Counted from the first letter of the stretch, positions 1-8,669 are shown. The stretch is 61,305 nucleotides of DNA from Borreliella americana (GCF_021043605.1 NZ_JAJNFB010000006.1:1-61305), one strand, 5' to 3'. Program-made: numbers and translations. The notes: a model not told the origin generated them from the letters alone.

Positions 1-1041
1 AGCTGAAGAATTATTATTGTTGAATTTTTTGATATTTTCTTTGAGTGATTCAATTTTTTCTCTATCTTTTAAAGTTTCTTTTATAATTTTTAAAATATTT
101 GTATTTACAATTTCATCTTCATCTATATAAATGCAAGCATTTTGATTTTTTAGTAGTTTTGCATTTTTAATTTGATCTCCTCTAGAGCCTTTTTTAAATG
201 GAATCAAAATTACACATGTTTTAGCATTTGCAAACTCTTTTATTGCCCCAGCTCCAGCTCTGCTTATTATTATATTGGAAAATTTAACTATGCTTGCCAT
301 TTCTTCTGCATTAAAAAATTGTCTTCTTAGGTAATTATCTTCTCTGATGTCATTTAAGTTTTTTCCCGATTGATGGATGAAGTAGATTTCAATATCCTTT
401 TTAATACAGAGTGCAAGGTTGTTTAAAGCATTAGCCCCAAGAGATCCTCCAAGTATACTAACAATTGGTTTGTTAGTGTTGTGGGTTAGTTGTTTGATGA
501 TTTTGGGATTTGGATTTAAAAATTCTCTTCTTATGGGAGATCCTGTATAGACAATGTTTTTATGGTTTTTGAAGTATTTTTCACTTTCTTTAAAGCTTAT
601 GTGTATTTTGTTTGCAAATTTAGAGTTAATTTTTGTTGCAAGTCCGGGGTCTAAATCCATTTCGTGGGTTATTCTTTTGATTTTTAGCAGGCTAGATGCA
701 ATAATTGTGGGGGTTGAAACAAATCCCCCAGTTGCATAGATAATACGAGGTTTATATTTGTGTAAAATGTAGAAGCTTTTTATTATTCCAAGTATTACTT
801 TAAAAAAGTCAGTAAAGTTTTGAAAAGAAAAATAGCGTCTAAGTTTTCCACATGGAACCGAAATAAATTTAATATTATTTTCTTCTTTGATTAATTTTTC
901 TTCTATGGAATTTTTTTTGCCTATCCAAAAAAATTCAATTTCATTGTCAAATTCTTTTAATGCCTGTATTATAGATATTCCTGGAAATACGTGCCCCCCA
1001 GTCCCCCCTCCTGTAAAAAATATTATTTTTTTATTTGACAT
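1..1041 (-). CDS. murG: MurG, lipid II synthase (3' end cut off)
   Basis: UDP-GlcNAc:undecaprenyl-pyrophosphoryl-MurNAc-pentapeptide transferase, the inner-face membrane enzyme that converts lipid I to lipid II for peptidoglycan. The leftward frame opens with ATG at 1041 and reads [20 protein letters not shown], the glycine-rich donor-binding loop of MurG. Near the window edge it carries the family motif [11 protein letters not shown] followed by [14 protein letters not shown]. The frame stays open for 347 codons to base 1. The family is about 360 residues, so only a short C-terminus is missing. No clear ribosome binding site precedes the ATG. An out-of-frame ATG at 1057 opens an eight-codon mini-ORF that overlaps the start. 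Confidence 0.95.
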   Translation of the reverse strand, partial: MSNKKIIFFTGGGTGGHVFPGISIIQALKEFDNEIEFFWIGKKNSIEEKLIKEENNIKFISVPCGKLRRYFSFQNFTDFFKVILGIIKSFYILHKYKPRIIYATGGFVSTPTIIASSLLKIKRITHEMDLDPGLATKINSKFANKIHISFKESEKYFKNHKNIVYTGSPIRREFLNPNPKIIKQLTHNTNKPIVSILGGSLGANALNNLALCIKKDIEIYFIHQSGKNLNDIREDNYLRRQFFNAEEMASIVKFSNIIISRAGAGAIKEFANAKTCVILIPFKKGSRGDQIKNAKLLKNQNACIYIDEDEIVNTNILKIIKETLKDREKIESLKENIKKFNNNNSSA

Positions 1042-1098
1042 ATGTTTGTTTACTCATAAAAATAATAAAGCACTCGCTTTTTAATAGATTTTTTGTAC

Positions 1099-1127
1099 AT
1101 TTTATTCTATAATGTATTGCAATTCAA
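1099..1127 (-). promoter_or_regulatory. Candidate promoter for murG
   Basis: Read leftward there is a TTGAAT box (1122-1127), a 17-base spacer and a TAAAAT box (1099-1104). They lie about 60 bases upstream of the murG start, in the only sizeable gap between murG and pdxK. The spacing is ideal for a housekeeping sigma factor. Such boxes are common by chance in AT-rich DNA. Confidence 0.35.
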
Positions 1128-1141
1128 ATATTTTCTTTTTA

Positions 1142-1936
1142 CTAAAATGTATTTTTTAAAAAATTTTCAATCCGAACCCCTTCTTTTTTTAAAGCATTTT
1201 CTTTAATTGAATCTTTTATTATTAAGTGAATAGCTTTTGTTGTTTTTTCTAAGGCCCGTTCTATTTCGAATTTTTCCAAATATCCTATAAGCAAGCTAGT
1301 AAATAAGTCCCCCGTTCCACTGAAATTTTGTTCTAATTTTTCTAAAAAAAACTCGGAGTATTCTTTGTTTTTAGGGTTGTAACAAATGTTTCCCAAAAGA
1401 TCCCCCTTTTTAACGCTTGTAACAACTACTATTCCTTTTATATCAAGATTTAATATTGCTTTTATGATATCATCTTTGTTGTTAAGTTGTGAGCTTTTGC
1501 TTAGCATTTTAAGTTCTGTGATATTGGGTGTTATTATGTTTGCGTACTTTATAATTTTTCTAAATCCGTCAATTATTTTATTATCAAATATAGGGTAAAT
1601 TATTCCATCGTCAGCAAACACAGGGTCAATTACGGTTTTTTCAAATTTTATTAATTTAATTATTTTTTCTATTGTTATTTGTTGTTTTTCACTTCCCAAA
1701 AATCCGGTATATAGTATGTCAAAGTGTGCATTTTGCTCTTTCCATATATTGATAAATTTTTCCAGATAATCGGTTAAATCTACTATTTCAAATTTTTTAT
1801 AAGCTGTGGAAGCAGAAAGGACGGCTGTCACAAAAGGACAAACTTGCATATTAAACGAAGATATTACTGGTATGCACATTGTAAGAGATGTTCTTCCCAT
1901 GCTTGAAATATCATGCATTGCTAAAATTTTTTTCAT
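1142..1936 (-). CDS. pdxK: Pyridoxal/pyridoxine kinase family protein
   Basis: PfkB/ribokinase-fold kinase of 264 residues, of the PdxK/PdxY type that phosphorylates B6 vitamers, giving pyridoxal phosphate. It starts [20 protein letters not shown]. The C-terminal third has NFSGTGDLFTSLLIGYL, whose GTGD is the anion hole and catalytic Asp of the family. TVIDPVFADDG matches the conserved mid-domain segment. A GGAGG ribosome site (1946-1950) lies 9 bases before the ATG. The start overlaps the tsaD stop by one base (TAATG), so the two are probably translationally coupled. The substrate is inferred from family resemblance; other ribokinase-fold substrates such as HMP are possible. Confidence 0.85.
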   Translation of the reverse strand: MKKILAMHDISSMGRTSLTMCIPVISSFNMQVCPFVTAVLSASTAYKKFEIVDLTDYLEKFINIWKEQNAHFDILYTGFLGSEKQQITIEKIIKLIKFEKTVIDPVFADDGIIYPIFDNKIIDGFRKIIKYANIITPNITELKMLSKSSQLNNKDDIIKAILNLDIKGIVVVTSVKKGDLLGNICYNPKNKEYSEFFLEKLEQNFSGTGDLFTSLLIGYLEKFEIERALEKTTKAIHLIIKDSIKENALKKEGVRIENFLKNTF

Positions 1937-2952
1937 TATTTTTTGCCTCCATGCTGGTTTTTATAATTTTCTATTCTTGAATTTGCATCAATTTCGATTG
2001 GACTTGCTCCATATTTTAAATACATATTAAATCCAAGTCCCGCAATCATTGCTCCATTATCTGTGCAAAGGTCAAGAGGAGGGTAGTAGGTTTGTATTTT
2101 AAGCTTATCTATTTTTTCTCTTAAATATAAATTGCTTGCAACACCGCCAGCTATTACCAATTTGTTGATTTTAGTATCTTTTATTGCCCTTTTTAGTGGG
2201 GTGATTAGATTTTCAAAGGCAGCTTTTTGGAAGCTTGCAGCTATATTATTTTTTGTTGTTGGATTATCTTTGCTTTTGAATTTTTCGAGTTGGTGTATGC
2301 AAGCTGTTTTTAGTCCAGAGTATGAAAAATCATACCAGTTTTCTTTTTTTTTAAAGGTGGTAACTGGAAATTGAAATGTATTTTCATCACCAGTTTTAGA
2401 TATTTGTTCGATGTTTGGACCCCCCGGAAATCCCATGTCATAATGTTTTGCTACTTTATCAAAAGCCTCTCCACAAGCATCATCTAGAGTTCTTCCAAGT
2501 ATTTCAACATCATCGAAATTTTTTTGTTTAGCAATCAATGTATGTCCACCGCTTAATAATAATGATATAAATGGATATTCTATTTTTGAGTGCATTAAAG
2601 GGGCATAAAGATGCCCTAAGATGTGATCAATGCAAATAATAGGTTTTTTTAATGAAATTGCTAGACCTTTGGCAAAGTTTAATCCAACTATTAAAGACCC
2701 AATAAGTCCAGGCCTAGATGTTACAGCTATTAAGTCAATTTCAGATATTTTAGTATTTGCCTTTTTGAGTGCTTTTATGCAAACAGACATAATAGCTTCA
2801 GTATGAAGCCTTGAAGCAATCTCGGGTACTATGCCGTAATATTTTTTGTGTTCGGTTTGATTTAATTTTATATTGCTTAAAATATGAATTCCATTTTCTA
2901 CTACAGCTATGCAACAGTCGTCACAAGAGGTTTCTATTCCAAGCACTTTCAT
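1936..2952 (-). CDS. tsaD: TsaD, tRNA N6-threonylcarbamoyladenosine synthase subunit
   Basis: Catalytic subunit that transfers the threonylcarbamoyl group to A37 of ANN-decoding tRNAs, working with TsaB/TsaE and fed by TsaC. 338 residues, the usual length. It begins [19 protein letters not shown], the ASKHA-fold phosphate loop. It holds the metal-binding pair in [13 protein letters not shown] and the LLSGGHT strand. AGGVASN and [12 protein letters not shown] are the C-terminal nucleotide-site motifs. The stop overlaps pdxK by one base and the start overlaps the upstream deacetylase gene (ATGA), so this is a tight operon. Confidence 0.97.
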   Translation of the reverse strand: MKVLGIETSCDDCCIAVVENGIHILSNIKLNQTEHKKYYGIVPEIASRLHTEAIMSVCIKALKKANTKISEIDLIAVTSRPGLIGSLIVGLNFAKGLAISLKKPIICIDHILGHLYAPLMHSKIEYPFISLLLSGGHTLIAKQKNFDDVEILGRTLDDACGEAFDKVAKHYDMGFPGGPNIEQISKTGDENTFQFPVTTFKKKENWYDFSYSGLKTACIHQLEKFKSKDNPTTKNNIAASFQKAAFENLITPLKRAIKDTKINKLVIAGGVASNLYLREKIDKLKIQTYYPPLDLCTDNGAMIAGLGFNMYLKYGASPIEIDANSRIENYKNQHGGKK

Positions 2953-3830
2953 CTGATTGTTTCCTCGTAAAGATTTAATAAGTTGTCAAATTCGAATTCC
3001 CGGTTTAAATTAGGTCCTTCTTTTTTAAGGACTTTTAGCGTATTTTTAGACCAAATGTGTCCGATTACTTTTACCACTCCGTTTTTTCTAGCAATATTTT
3101 TTGCTTTTTCAAGCTCCTTGATTACGGACCCCTCTGTATCTTTACTATCAAGAAATACGTCTCTTTTTTCTACTTTAACCCCAATTTCTTTGCCTATTAT
3201 TTCCGGTATGCCTCCTGCAATAGTTACGCTATCGAAAAAATACCTGTCAATCTCTTTAAGCTTTTCTAAAATAATTTTCATCAAATCTTTATTTGAAGTG
3301 ATTAAACTTCCCATATGGTTATTCATTATTTTTGCATCAGGATACTTTTTAAATGCTTTTTCGATTTTTTTCTGTATTTCTTCTTTTTTATCTTTTATGC
3401 TTATATGAAATTTTTCTATTGAATTTCTATGTTTTGATTGCATTGGGAAATGTATTATTACTGTTTTGTTAGCATTTTTTAGTTTTTTGTATAAACTCAT
3501 TGATTTTGGTAAAAATGGAATAATAGCATAATTTATTTTAAGATTAAGTTTTATAAATTGTTCTAACATAAATTCATCATAACCCACGTCGTCGATGATT
3601 AAGTAAAACTTAGGTTTGCTTTTGGCTTTTTGATCTTCTTTGTTGTTTGTTATTATTAAGCTTTCTTTTTGTATTTCTTCAAGCCTATTTTTAAGTGAGA
3701 CATTCGCAACTTTTGAGTTGTTGTTAAAATGGAAAAAACTTGCAAATACCTGAGCTATTGTAATAGCAATAGAAATTATAATAAAAATTACAATAATAAA
3801 CTTGTTTTTTTTAATATAAAATATAAACAT
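2949..3830 (-). CDS. Divergent polysaccharide deacetylase family protein
   Basis: 293 residues with one N-terminal membrane segment (about residues 10-32, rich in Ile/Val), so a membrane-anchored periplasmic protein. Signatures of the divergent polysaccharide deacetylase family (formerly DUF610) are present in order: [42 protein letters not shown] and [11 protein letters not shown]. The carbohydrate substrate is not known for this family. Its 3' end overlaps tsaD by 4 bases. Its start codon sits inside an 11-bp inverted repeat, and no good ribosome site precedes it. Confidence 0.85.
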   Translation of the reverse strand: MFIFYIKKNKFIIVIFIIISIAITIAQVFASFFHFNNNSKVANVSLKNRLEEIQKESLIITNNKEDQKAKSKPKFYLIIDDVGYDEFMLEQFIKLNLKINYAIIPFLPKSMSLYKKLKNANKTVIIHFPMQSKHRNSIEKFHISIKDKKEEIQKKIEKAFKKYPDAKIMNNHMGSLITSNKDLMKIILEKLKEIDRYFFDSVTIAGGIPEIIGKEIGVKVEKRDVFLDSKDTEGSVIKELEKAKNIARKNGVVKVIGHIWSKNTLKVLKKEGPNLNREFEFDNLLNLYEETIR

Positions 3831-3875
3831 TCATGACCACTGACTTAAAAGTAGACCAGAACACGTCATGAATGT
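3827..3875. repeat. 11-bp perfect inverted repeat across the deacetylase start codon
   Basis: acattcatgac (3827-3837) and gtcatgaatgt (3865-3875) are perfect inverted copies separated by 27 bases. They fill the gap between the rpoS stop and the next gene. In leftward mRNA the right arm lies just after the rpoS stop and the left arm covers the ATG of the deacetylase gene. The stem could therefore hide that start or protect the rpoS 3' end. Confidence 0.6.
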
Positions 3876-3880
3876 CAATG

Positions 3881-4681
3881 TTAATTTATCTCTTCTTTTA
3901 GTTTTTTAAGAACCCTTTTTTCAATCTGTCTTACAGTTTCTGATGATATTCCAAGTTCTGTTGAAATGTCTTTTAAGGTGCTTTTTTTGGGACTATTGTC
4001 TAGGTTATATCTTTTTTTGATTATATATCTTTCCTTTTCATTTAATTTTGTTTCAAGTATATAATTCAAATGTTTTAAAGTTGAATCTTGTTCAAGGGTA
4101 ATTTCAGGATTAAAAGAATTATCCTCGTATAGATTCAATAGTGTTGAATTCTCAGATCCCTCTATTTCTTTGTCCAGAGAATATTCTTTTTCAAGATAGG
4201 GAATGATTTTTATATACTGGGCAGGAGATAGGTTGAATCTTTTCATTATTTCTTCTTTTTTGGGCGATTTTTCTTCTTCTGTTAAATATTTATTTATTTG
4301 TAGTATTAGATTTTCTTTTCTGTATGGGACTTTTACCAACCTAGTTTTAGTGTTTAGTGCTCTTTGTAGTGATTGCTTAATCCAAAATGATGCATAAGTT
4401 GAAAATTTGGTATTTTTATTTGGGTCATATTTTTCAGCAGCCCTTATTAATCCTAAGTTGCCTTCTTGAATTAGATCTTCAATTTTTAGCCCTTTGCCCG
4501 CATATCTTTTTATTATTTTTAAAACAAGTCGCAAATTTGCATTTATCATCTTGTTTTTGGCTTTTGCATTGCCTCTTTGTATTTGTCCTGCAAGTTTAAT
4601 CTCTTCTTCGTGAGTAATTAGCTTGTGTTCTCTTACCGATTTTAAATATATGTTTAAATCCTCATTACTAAATATATTCAT
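3881..4681 (-). CDS. rpoS: RNA polymerase sigma factor RpoS
   Basis: Alternative sigma-70-family factor of 266 residues. In Lyme Borrelia it is the product of the Rrp2-RpoN-RpoS cascade that switches on mammalian-phase genes such as ospC. Region 2 is seen in LKIEDLIQEGNLGLIRAAEK and TKFSTYASFWIKQSLQRAL. Region 4 ends with the helix-turn-helix in LKDISTELGISSETVRQIEK. Region 1.1 is absent, as is usual for RpoS. A purine-rich GGGGAG (4695-4700) lies 13 bases before the ATG, rather far. A -24/-12 promoter stands upstream. Confidence 0.95.
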   Translation of the reverse strand: MNIFSNEDLNIYLKSVREHKLITHEEEIKLAGQIQRGNAKAKNKMINANLRLVLKIIKRYAGKGLKIEDLIQEGNLGLIRAAEKYDPNKNTKFSTYASFWIKQSLQRALNTKTRLVKVPYRKENLILQINKYLTEEEKSPKKEEIMKRFNLSPAQYIKIIPYLEKEYSLDKEIEGSENSTLLNLYEDNSFNPEITLEQDSTLKHLNYILETKLNEKERYIIKKRYNLDNSPKKSTLKDISTELGISSETVRQIEKRVLKKLKEEIN

Positions 4682-4741
4682 AGTATTATATTTTCTCCCC
4701 TTTCTTGAATATTGTGATTAAATTTTTACTACTTAACTTTC

Positions 4742-4759
4742 ATGCAAAAATTGTGCCAA
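4742..4759 (-). promoter_or_regulatory. RpoN (sigma-54) -24/-12 promoter of rpoS
   Basis: Read leftward the bases are TTGGCACAATTTTTGCAT, an almost perfect TGGCAC-N5-TTGCA sigma-54 promoter. The invariant GG lies at 4756-4757 and GC at 4744-4745. It lies about 60 bases upstream of the rpoS start codon, predicting a start of transcription near 4732. This element is well known in B. burgdorferi. Confidence 0.93.
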
Positions 4760-4778
4760 TTTAGTTTAAAGTTATTTT

Positions 4779-4788
4779 TAAATTAAAT
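4779..4788. promoter_or_regulatory. Probable BosR box upstream of rpoS
   Basis: The bases taaattaaat form the short direct repeat that I recall as the core binding sequence of BosR at the rpoS promoter. It sits about 20 bases upstream of the -24 element, where an activator would bind. The match is exact but short, in AT-rich DNA. Confidence 0.5.
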
Positions 4789-4803
4789 TGGATATAATTT
4801 TGA

Positions 4804-4811
4804 GGGGGGGG
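4804..4811. repeat. 8-G run between flgJ and rpoS
   Basis: Eight consecutive G (C8 in the rpoS reading direction) lie upstream of the sigma-54 promoter and just past the flgJ stop. Long G/C runs are rare in this AT-rich DNA and are prone to slippage. Confidence 0.7.
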
Positions 4812-4826
4812 TGTTTTTCAAATTAT

Positions 4827-5153
4827 TTACTTTTTTTGTAATTGATTGTAAATTAAATCGGCAAGTCCAAAGCTTTGAGTTTGTGCTATTTGTTTAGCTC
4901 TTTGTTCGCAAAGCATGTCTTCAAAAATTTCTTCTACCTGCCCTCCGTTTAGTAAATTTTGATCTTTGTTAAGAGTTTTTTTCATGCTTTCAAGCATTTG
5001 CTTGATAAGCATAGCTTCAAATTCTAAAGAAGCTTTTCGAAGTTCTTCATTCTTTTGAAAGGATTTTTTTATTTCCAAAGAATTTTTTAAATTATTTATT
5101 TTATGTATTTGATTTTTAAATTTTAGATTTTGTGAATTAATTTTAGTTTCCAT
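4827..5153 (-). CDS. flgJ: FlgJ-type rod-binding protein (rod-capping domain only)
   Basis: Short protein of 108 residues matching the N-terminal rod-binding domain of FlgJ: LRKASLEFEAMLIKQMLESM, then GQVEEIFEDML and AQTQSFGLADLIY. The C-terminal muramidase domain of enterobacterial FlgJ is absent, as in many spirochaetes. It should guide assembly of the flagellar rod in the periplasm. I chose ATG 5153 because GGAG (5161-5164) lies 7 bases upstream. A longer frame from 5180 has no such support. The start overlaps the flgI 3' end by 11 bases. Confidence 0.85.
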   Translation of the reverse strand: METKINSQNLKFKNQIHKINNLKNSLEIKKSFQKNEELRKASLEFEAMLIKQMLESMKKTLNKDQNLLNGGQVEEIFEDMLCEQRAKQIAQTQSFGLADLIYNQLQKK

Positions 5154-6147
5154 CAATTTTCTCCAAAATAATTGCTCCATTTAACTTATTGATTTTTTTA
5201 GCAGCTTGAATAATTTGAATTAATTCTTTATTGCTAAGATTGTTCGAATTTTTTAATATAAATTCATTTACTTTCATTGAGTTTACTTGAATTGTTGTTT
5301 TATTATTTTTATTTAAAATGTTTTGGTCGTCTTTTTCAATGGAAAATGTAAACGTTCCTATTTTTGCATTTTCACTTGCCAGGATAATACCATTTTTTTT
5401 GTCTATTAATATTTTAGGATTTGTTTCTATTTTAATATTTTCAATCTCTTCTAATAAGCTTATGTTTTTTGCTTCTATTTCTATTGTGCTGTCTGATTTA
5501 ATTTTGTTGTTGATTTTTTTAGAGGTCAATATTTTATGAATTCTATTTATTAATGTATAATTTCCTTTTTTAAGAGGTATATTATAACTGTGGTTAATAT
5601 TTTGATTCTCATTCATTATTACACTATCTAGAGTATATCCGGATCCTTTTAATTTATTGTTGGTTTTGATAATTCCTGATGCAATTGCTATTATTTCTCC
5701 CTTTTTATTTATAAGATTTGTTTGTAAAAGTATTCCATTTGTTAAATCTTTTGAGTCTAGTATTGGTACAATGTAAGCTTTGTGTTTTGAACCTTTGATT
5801 GTATTGCCTGTTACCCCCCCCCGGAGGCTAACATTTACCATTGCAATATTTTTACTTTCTATATTATTAGAGCCTATTTCATTTGTTGTATTGCTTTTTT
5901 CTAAAATTTTAATTATAAGGTCTTTTTGTTTTGTAGAGTCTCCTTTTCCAGCAAGCCCTGCTACTATTCCAATGCCTGTTAAAAAATTTGTATTTGTGGG
6001 ATAAATATCCGCAATTTCTTTTAATTTTACGCTTTCAGAAAGGCTATTGTTAAATAATTGTTCTGTTTTTAGTCCTGTTGAATCTTTGTTTGTTTGGGCT
6101 AATAGACTTGTTGCAAATGTAATTAACATCAACATTAGTTTGTTCAT
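5143..6147 (-). CDS. flgI: FlgI, flagellar P-ring protein
   Basis: 334-residue exported protein. The signal peptide is MNKLMLMLITFATSLLAQT. The mature part keeps FlgI landmarks: LKEIADIYPTNTNFLTGIGI near the N-terminus, then VNVSLRGGVTGN, and a C-terminal LIQIIQAAKKINKLNGAIIL. FlgI forms the P ring around the flagellar rod in the peptidoglycan layer. Sequence drift is large compared with enteric FlgI. Codons for R109-G110-G111-V112 contain a run of nine G (5814-5822), a slippage-prone site. It lies between flgA and flgJ in the rod/ring cluster. Confidence 0.88.
   Translation of the reverse strand: MNKLMLMLITFATSLLAQTNKDSTGLKTEQLFNNSLSESVKLKEIADIYPTNTNFLTGIGIVAGLAGKGDSTKQKDLIIKILEKSNTTNEIGSNNIESKNIAMVNVSLRGGVTGNTIKGSKHKAYIVPILDSKDLTNGILLQTNLINKKGEIIAIASGIIKTNNKLKGSGYTLDSVIMNENQNINHSYNIPLKKGNYTLINRIHKILTSKKINNKIKSDSTIEIEAKNISLLEEIENIKIETNPKILIDKKNGIILASENAKIGTFTFSIEKDDQNILNKNNKTTIQVNSMKVNEFILKNSNNLSNKELIQIIQAAKKINKLNGAIILEKIDGN
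5814..5822. repeat. 9-G homopolymer inside flgI
   Basis: Nine consecutive C on the plus strand, so nine G in the flgI sense strand, encoding R-G-G-V. Gain or loss of one base would frameshift flgI about one third of the way through. Confidence 0.85.
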
Positions 6148-6326
6148 TTTTTACCCTATTTATTTTATTTCTTTAATATCTATTATTTTATATCAATTAT
6201 TGCAATTAATTAAACTTTTTTTCGTCAAATTGCTAATTAATCTTTAATTTGTTGAATATTGTCTGTATTAAGGCAAATTAAAATTAATAATAATAATTTT
6301 TAGATTGCGTAAGATGAAATGATGCA

Positions 6327-6959
6327 TTATTCTTTTTGCACTTTATTTAATCTTATCTCTTCATTTTTTATTGTGTTGCGTATAACTTTATATTTACTGT
6401 CGTTTAATTCATTTAGACTTAAAACATCGTTTATTCCTATTGTGTTAATTTTGTACTTAAAGTATATGTTGTGTTCATTAAGGATTTCATTTTTTTTTAG
6501 ATTTTCTTTTGCAAATACAATTGGTTCGATTATATCAATATACATATTAATGTAATTATGTCTTTTGTAGCTTTCAAAGTTTTTAGCATAATAAACCATA
6601 GTTTTTTGAATTGGAATATTTTTGTACGAGTTGTTGCTTTTTACTTTAAATTTTATTTTTTTGAAAAATTTATCTTCTATGTTTATTTCAGATTCATCAA
6701 AGTTAAATTGAAGTATATAGATATTTTCATTTGATAAATTTTTTGTAATATAATAGATCATTTCAAAAATTATTGATTTTTTTGTTAAGTGTGGGGGGAT
6801 ATATATTTTTGATAAACTTTGATTGTTGCATATTTTTGAATACTTCTTTGAAAAGAAATACGCTTTATTAGGAGTAATATTGAAGCACAAATTATGAGTG
6901 GCACTTATAATTGGGCTTGTTGTTAAAAATAAAATAAAAACTAATAATCTTTTTTTTAT
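6327..6959 (-). CDS. flgA: FlgA-type P-ring chaperone with non-canonical (ATA) start
   Basis: Periplasmic chaperone for P-ring assembly, identified from the SAF-like C-terminus (PIVFAKENLKKNEILNEHNI, then KVIRNTIKNEEIRLNKVQ) and from its place between flgG and flgI. The frame extends upstream of the first possible TTG (6890) through KIKKRLLVFILFLTTSPIIS, a clear signal peptide. No ATG, GTG or TTG occurs in that extension. The best candidate is ATA at 6957-6959, 7 bases after AAAAAGG (read leftward). The gene begins one base beyond the flgG stop. Function is fairly sure; the start codon is inferred. Confidence 0.7.
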   Translation of the reverse strand: MKKRLLVFILFLTTSPIISATHNLCFNITPNKAYFFSKKYSKICNNQSLSKIYIPPHLTKKSIIFEMIYYITKNLSNENIYILQFNFDESEINIEDKFFKKIKFKVKSNNSYKNIPIQKTMVYYAKNFESYKRHNYINMYIDIIEPIVFAKENLKKNEILNEHNIYFKYKINTIGINDVLSLNELNDSKYKVIRNTIKNEEIRLNKVQKE

Positions 6960-6960
6960 T

Positions 6961-7758
6961 TTATTGCCTTTTTAAGTTATTTGCAATTCCTAACATATTG
7001 TCAGAAGTTTGAATTGCCTTTGAGTTTATTTCATAAGCTCTTTGAGCTACTATCATTGTTACCATTTCTTCAGCAATAGATACATTTGACATTTCAAGTA
7101 TGCCTTGTCTTAACCTTCCCATGCCTTCACTTCCTGGTATTCCTGCTATTTCTTGGCCTGATCCAGCTGTTTCTTTAAATAAATTACTTCCAATAGCACT
7201 TAGTCCTGCAGGATTAACAAATCTTGATATTTCAATTTGTCCAAGCTCTATTGGTTCGTTGCTGTTATCAATTTTTACGGACACCATTCCTTGCTCGGTT
7301 ATTGTAATTGAGTTTTGGATATATTCTTCTGGGAAAAATATATTAGGTAATAACTTGTATCCCTGGCTTGTTACAAGCTCTCGATTAGAATCTATTTTAA
7401 ATGATCCGTCTCTAGTATATGCATAAGTTCCATCGGGTAGAAGAATTTTGTAAAATCCATCTCCTTCAATAGCAACATCAGTGAGTAAATTAGTTGATTG
7501 CATTTTTCCTTGTTCAAATATTCTCTGAGTTGCAGCAATTTTTGTTCCGTGACCAACTTGATTCCCAAGCGGTCTTAAAGTATTTTCAGTTGCAGGGGTT
7601 CCTGCTCTGTATTGGGTCTGATAAATCAAATCTTCAAATTCTGCTCTTATTTTTTTGAATCCTGTAGTATTTACATTTGAAAGATTGTTAGCAATTGTAT
7701 CTACATTGTATTGTTGGGCAGTCATTCCGCTTGCTGCTGTCCATAATGCTCTCATCAT
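6961..7758 (-). CDS. flgG: FlgG, distal rod protein
   Basis: 265 residues, the normal FlgG length. The N-terminus MMRALWTAASGMTAQQYNVD and the NNLSNVNTTGFKK motif are typical of axial rod/hook proteins. The C-terminal heptad-rich EMVTMIVAQRAYEINSKAIQ is the matching D0 helix. The protein forms the distal rod of the periplasmic flagellum. It is followed by flgA with no gap and preceded by its paralogue flgF/flhO 12 bases upstream. Confidence 0.97.
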   Translation of the reverse strand: MMRALWTAASGMTAQQYNVDTIANNLSNVNTTGFKKIRAEFEDLIYQTQYRAGTPATENTLRPLGNQVGHGTKIAATQRIFEQGKMQSTNLLTDVAIEGDGFYKILLPDGTYAYTRDGSFKIDSNRELVTSQGYKLLPNIFFPEEYIQNSITITEQGMVSVKIDNSNEPIELGQIEISRFVNPAGLSAIGSNLFKETAGSGQEIAGIPGSEGMGRLRQGILEMSNVSIAEEMVTMIVAQRAYEINSKAIQTSDNMLGIANNLKRQ

Positions 7759-7770
7759 AAAATATGCTCC

Positions 7771-8619
7771 TTAATATTTTCCAACTTCATTTATTAATTT
7801 TCCTAAGAGGCTGTCTTCAGTTTGTATTGTTTTTTGATTAGCTTCATAAGCTCTGTTAATTTCAATCATTAAAACCATTTCTTTAACAGCATTAACATTG
7901 GAAGCCTCAAGTGTTTCTGTTTCTATTTTAGGCCTTAATGATACATCAATTTCTTGTGCTTTGCCAGATGTTTTTGTATCGATCCATAAAGAATTTCCCT
8001 GTTTTTTGAGGAATCTGGGATTTTCAAAATTTACAATTCTAATAGTATCAAGCAGTTCATAATTTTCCCAAGAATTTTCATATTCACTAATAAGTCTTTT
8101 TGGGTCTGATTCAAAGCTTGAATTGTAAAAAATTTGTCCCTGAGGCGTTATTTTAAAATTATTTTTTTTAAGATGTATATATCCCTTTTCTCCTAGAACA
8201 GGAAATCCGCTTTTTGTAACAAGGATTCCTTCTTTTCCAATAGTAAAAGAACCGTTTCTTGTGTATCTTTCTCCATCTGAAGTTTGTATTACGAAAAATC
8301 CTTGATCTGTGAGCGCTAAATCTAATGGATTGCCAGTAGTTTTTAATGGACCTTGTTCAAATACTGTGTATATTTCATTTTCTTCAACCCCTGTTCCTAG
8401 TTTGCCTACAACTGGAGCTGTTTCAAGATGCCCTTTGGGAAATTTATAAAGGCCATCATCATTTAGTCTTCTTATTAACATTTCTGGAAATGCTTTTTGA
8501 ATGGACAAATCTTTTTTGTATCCAATAAGATCTATATTTGCCAAATTATTTGATACTGTGTCAAGCTTTCGCCTTTCTGCCATCATTCCGCTGGCAGCTG
8601 TATAAATTCCTCTTACCAC
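7771..8619 (-). CDS. flgF: FlgF/FlhO, rod protein
   Basis: 282-residue flagellar basal-body rod protein, called flhO in some Borrelia literature. N-terminus VRGIYTAASGMMAERRKLD, with NNLANIDLIGYKKD, pairs with the C-terminal EMVLMIEINRAYEANQKTIQ. It is a clear paralogue of the neighbouring flgG. I start it at GTG 8619, which lies 7 bases after AAGGA (8627-8631). The longer frame from 8673 lacks a ribosome site and adds a hydrophobic stretch foreign to the family. An inverted repeat (8635-8669) lies just upstream. Confidence 0.92.
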   Translation of the reverse strand: MVRGIYTAASGMMAERRKLDTVSNNLANIDLIGYKKDLSIQKAFPEMLIRRLNDDGLYKFPKGHLETAPVVGKLGTGVEENEIYTVFEQGPLKTTGNPLDLALTDQGFFVIQTSDGERYTRNGSFTIGKEGILVTKSGFPVLGEKGYIHLKKNNFKITPQGQIFYNSSFESDPKRLISEYENSWENYELLDTIRIVNFENPRFLKKQGNSLWIDTKTSGKAQEIDVSLRPKIETETLEASNVNAVKEMVLMIEINRAYEANQKTIQTEDSLLGKLINEVGKY

Positions 8620-8634
8620 GGTTAAATCCTTCAA

Positions 8635-8669
8635 GACAATTAACTTTATTAATATTAGCATTAATTGTC
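8635..8669. repeat. 9-bp inverted repeat in the flgF leader
   Basis: gacaattaa (8635-8643) and ttaattgtc (8661-8669) are perfect inverted copies 17 bases apart, immediately upstream of the flgF ribosome site. A third related copy, acaattaat, begins at 8677. The element could be a leader hairpin or an operator. Confidence 0.45.

Noticed and set aside
993-1007. Two C6 runs in murG as phase-variation sites
   Set aside because: They simply encode the Gly-rich loop GGGTGGH and are too short for much slippage.
1031-1057. Eight-codon mini-ORF overlapping the murG start as a regulatory leader peptide
   Set aside because: No ribosome site; short frames like this are expected by chance.
3881-8619. 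Whole leftward block as one operon from flgF to rpoS
   Set aside because: rpoS has its own sigma-54 promoter and a gap follows flgJ; read-through may occur but cannot be judged here.
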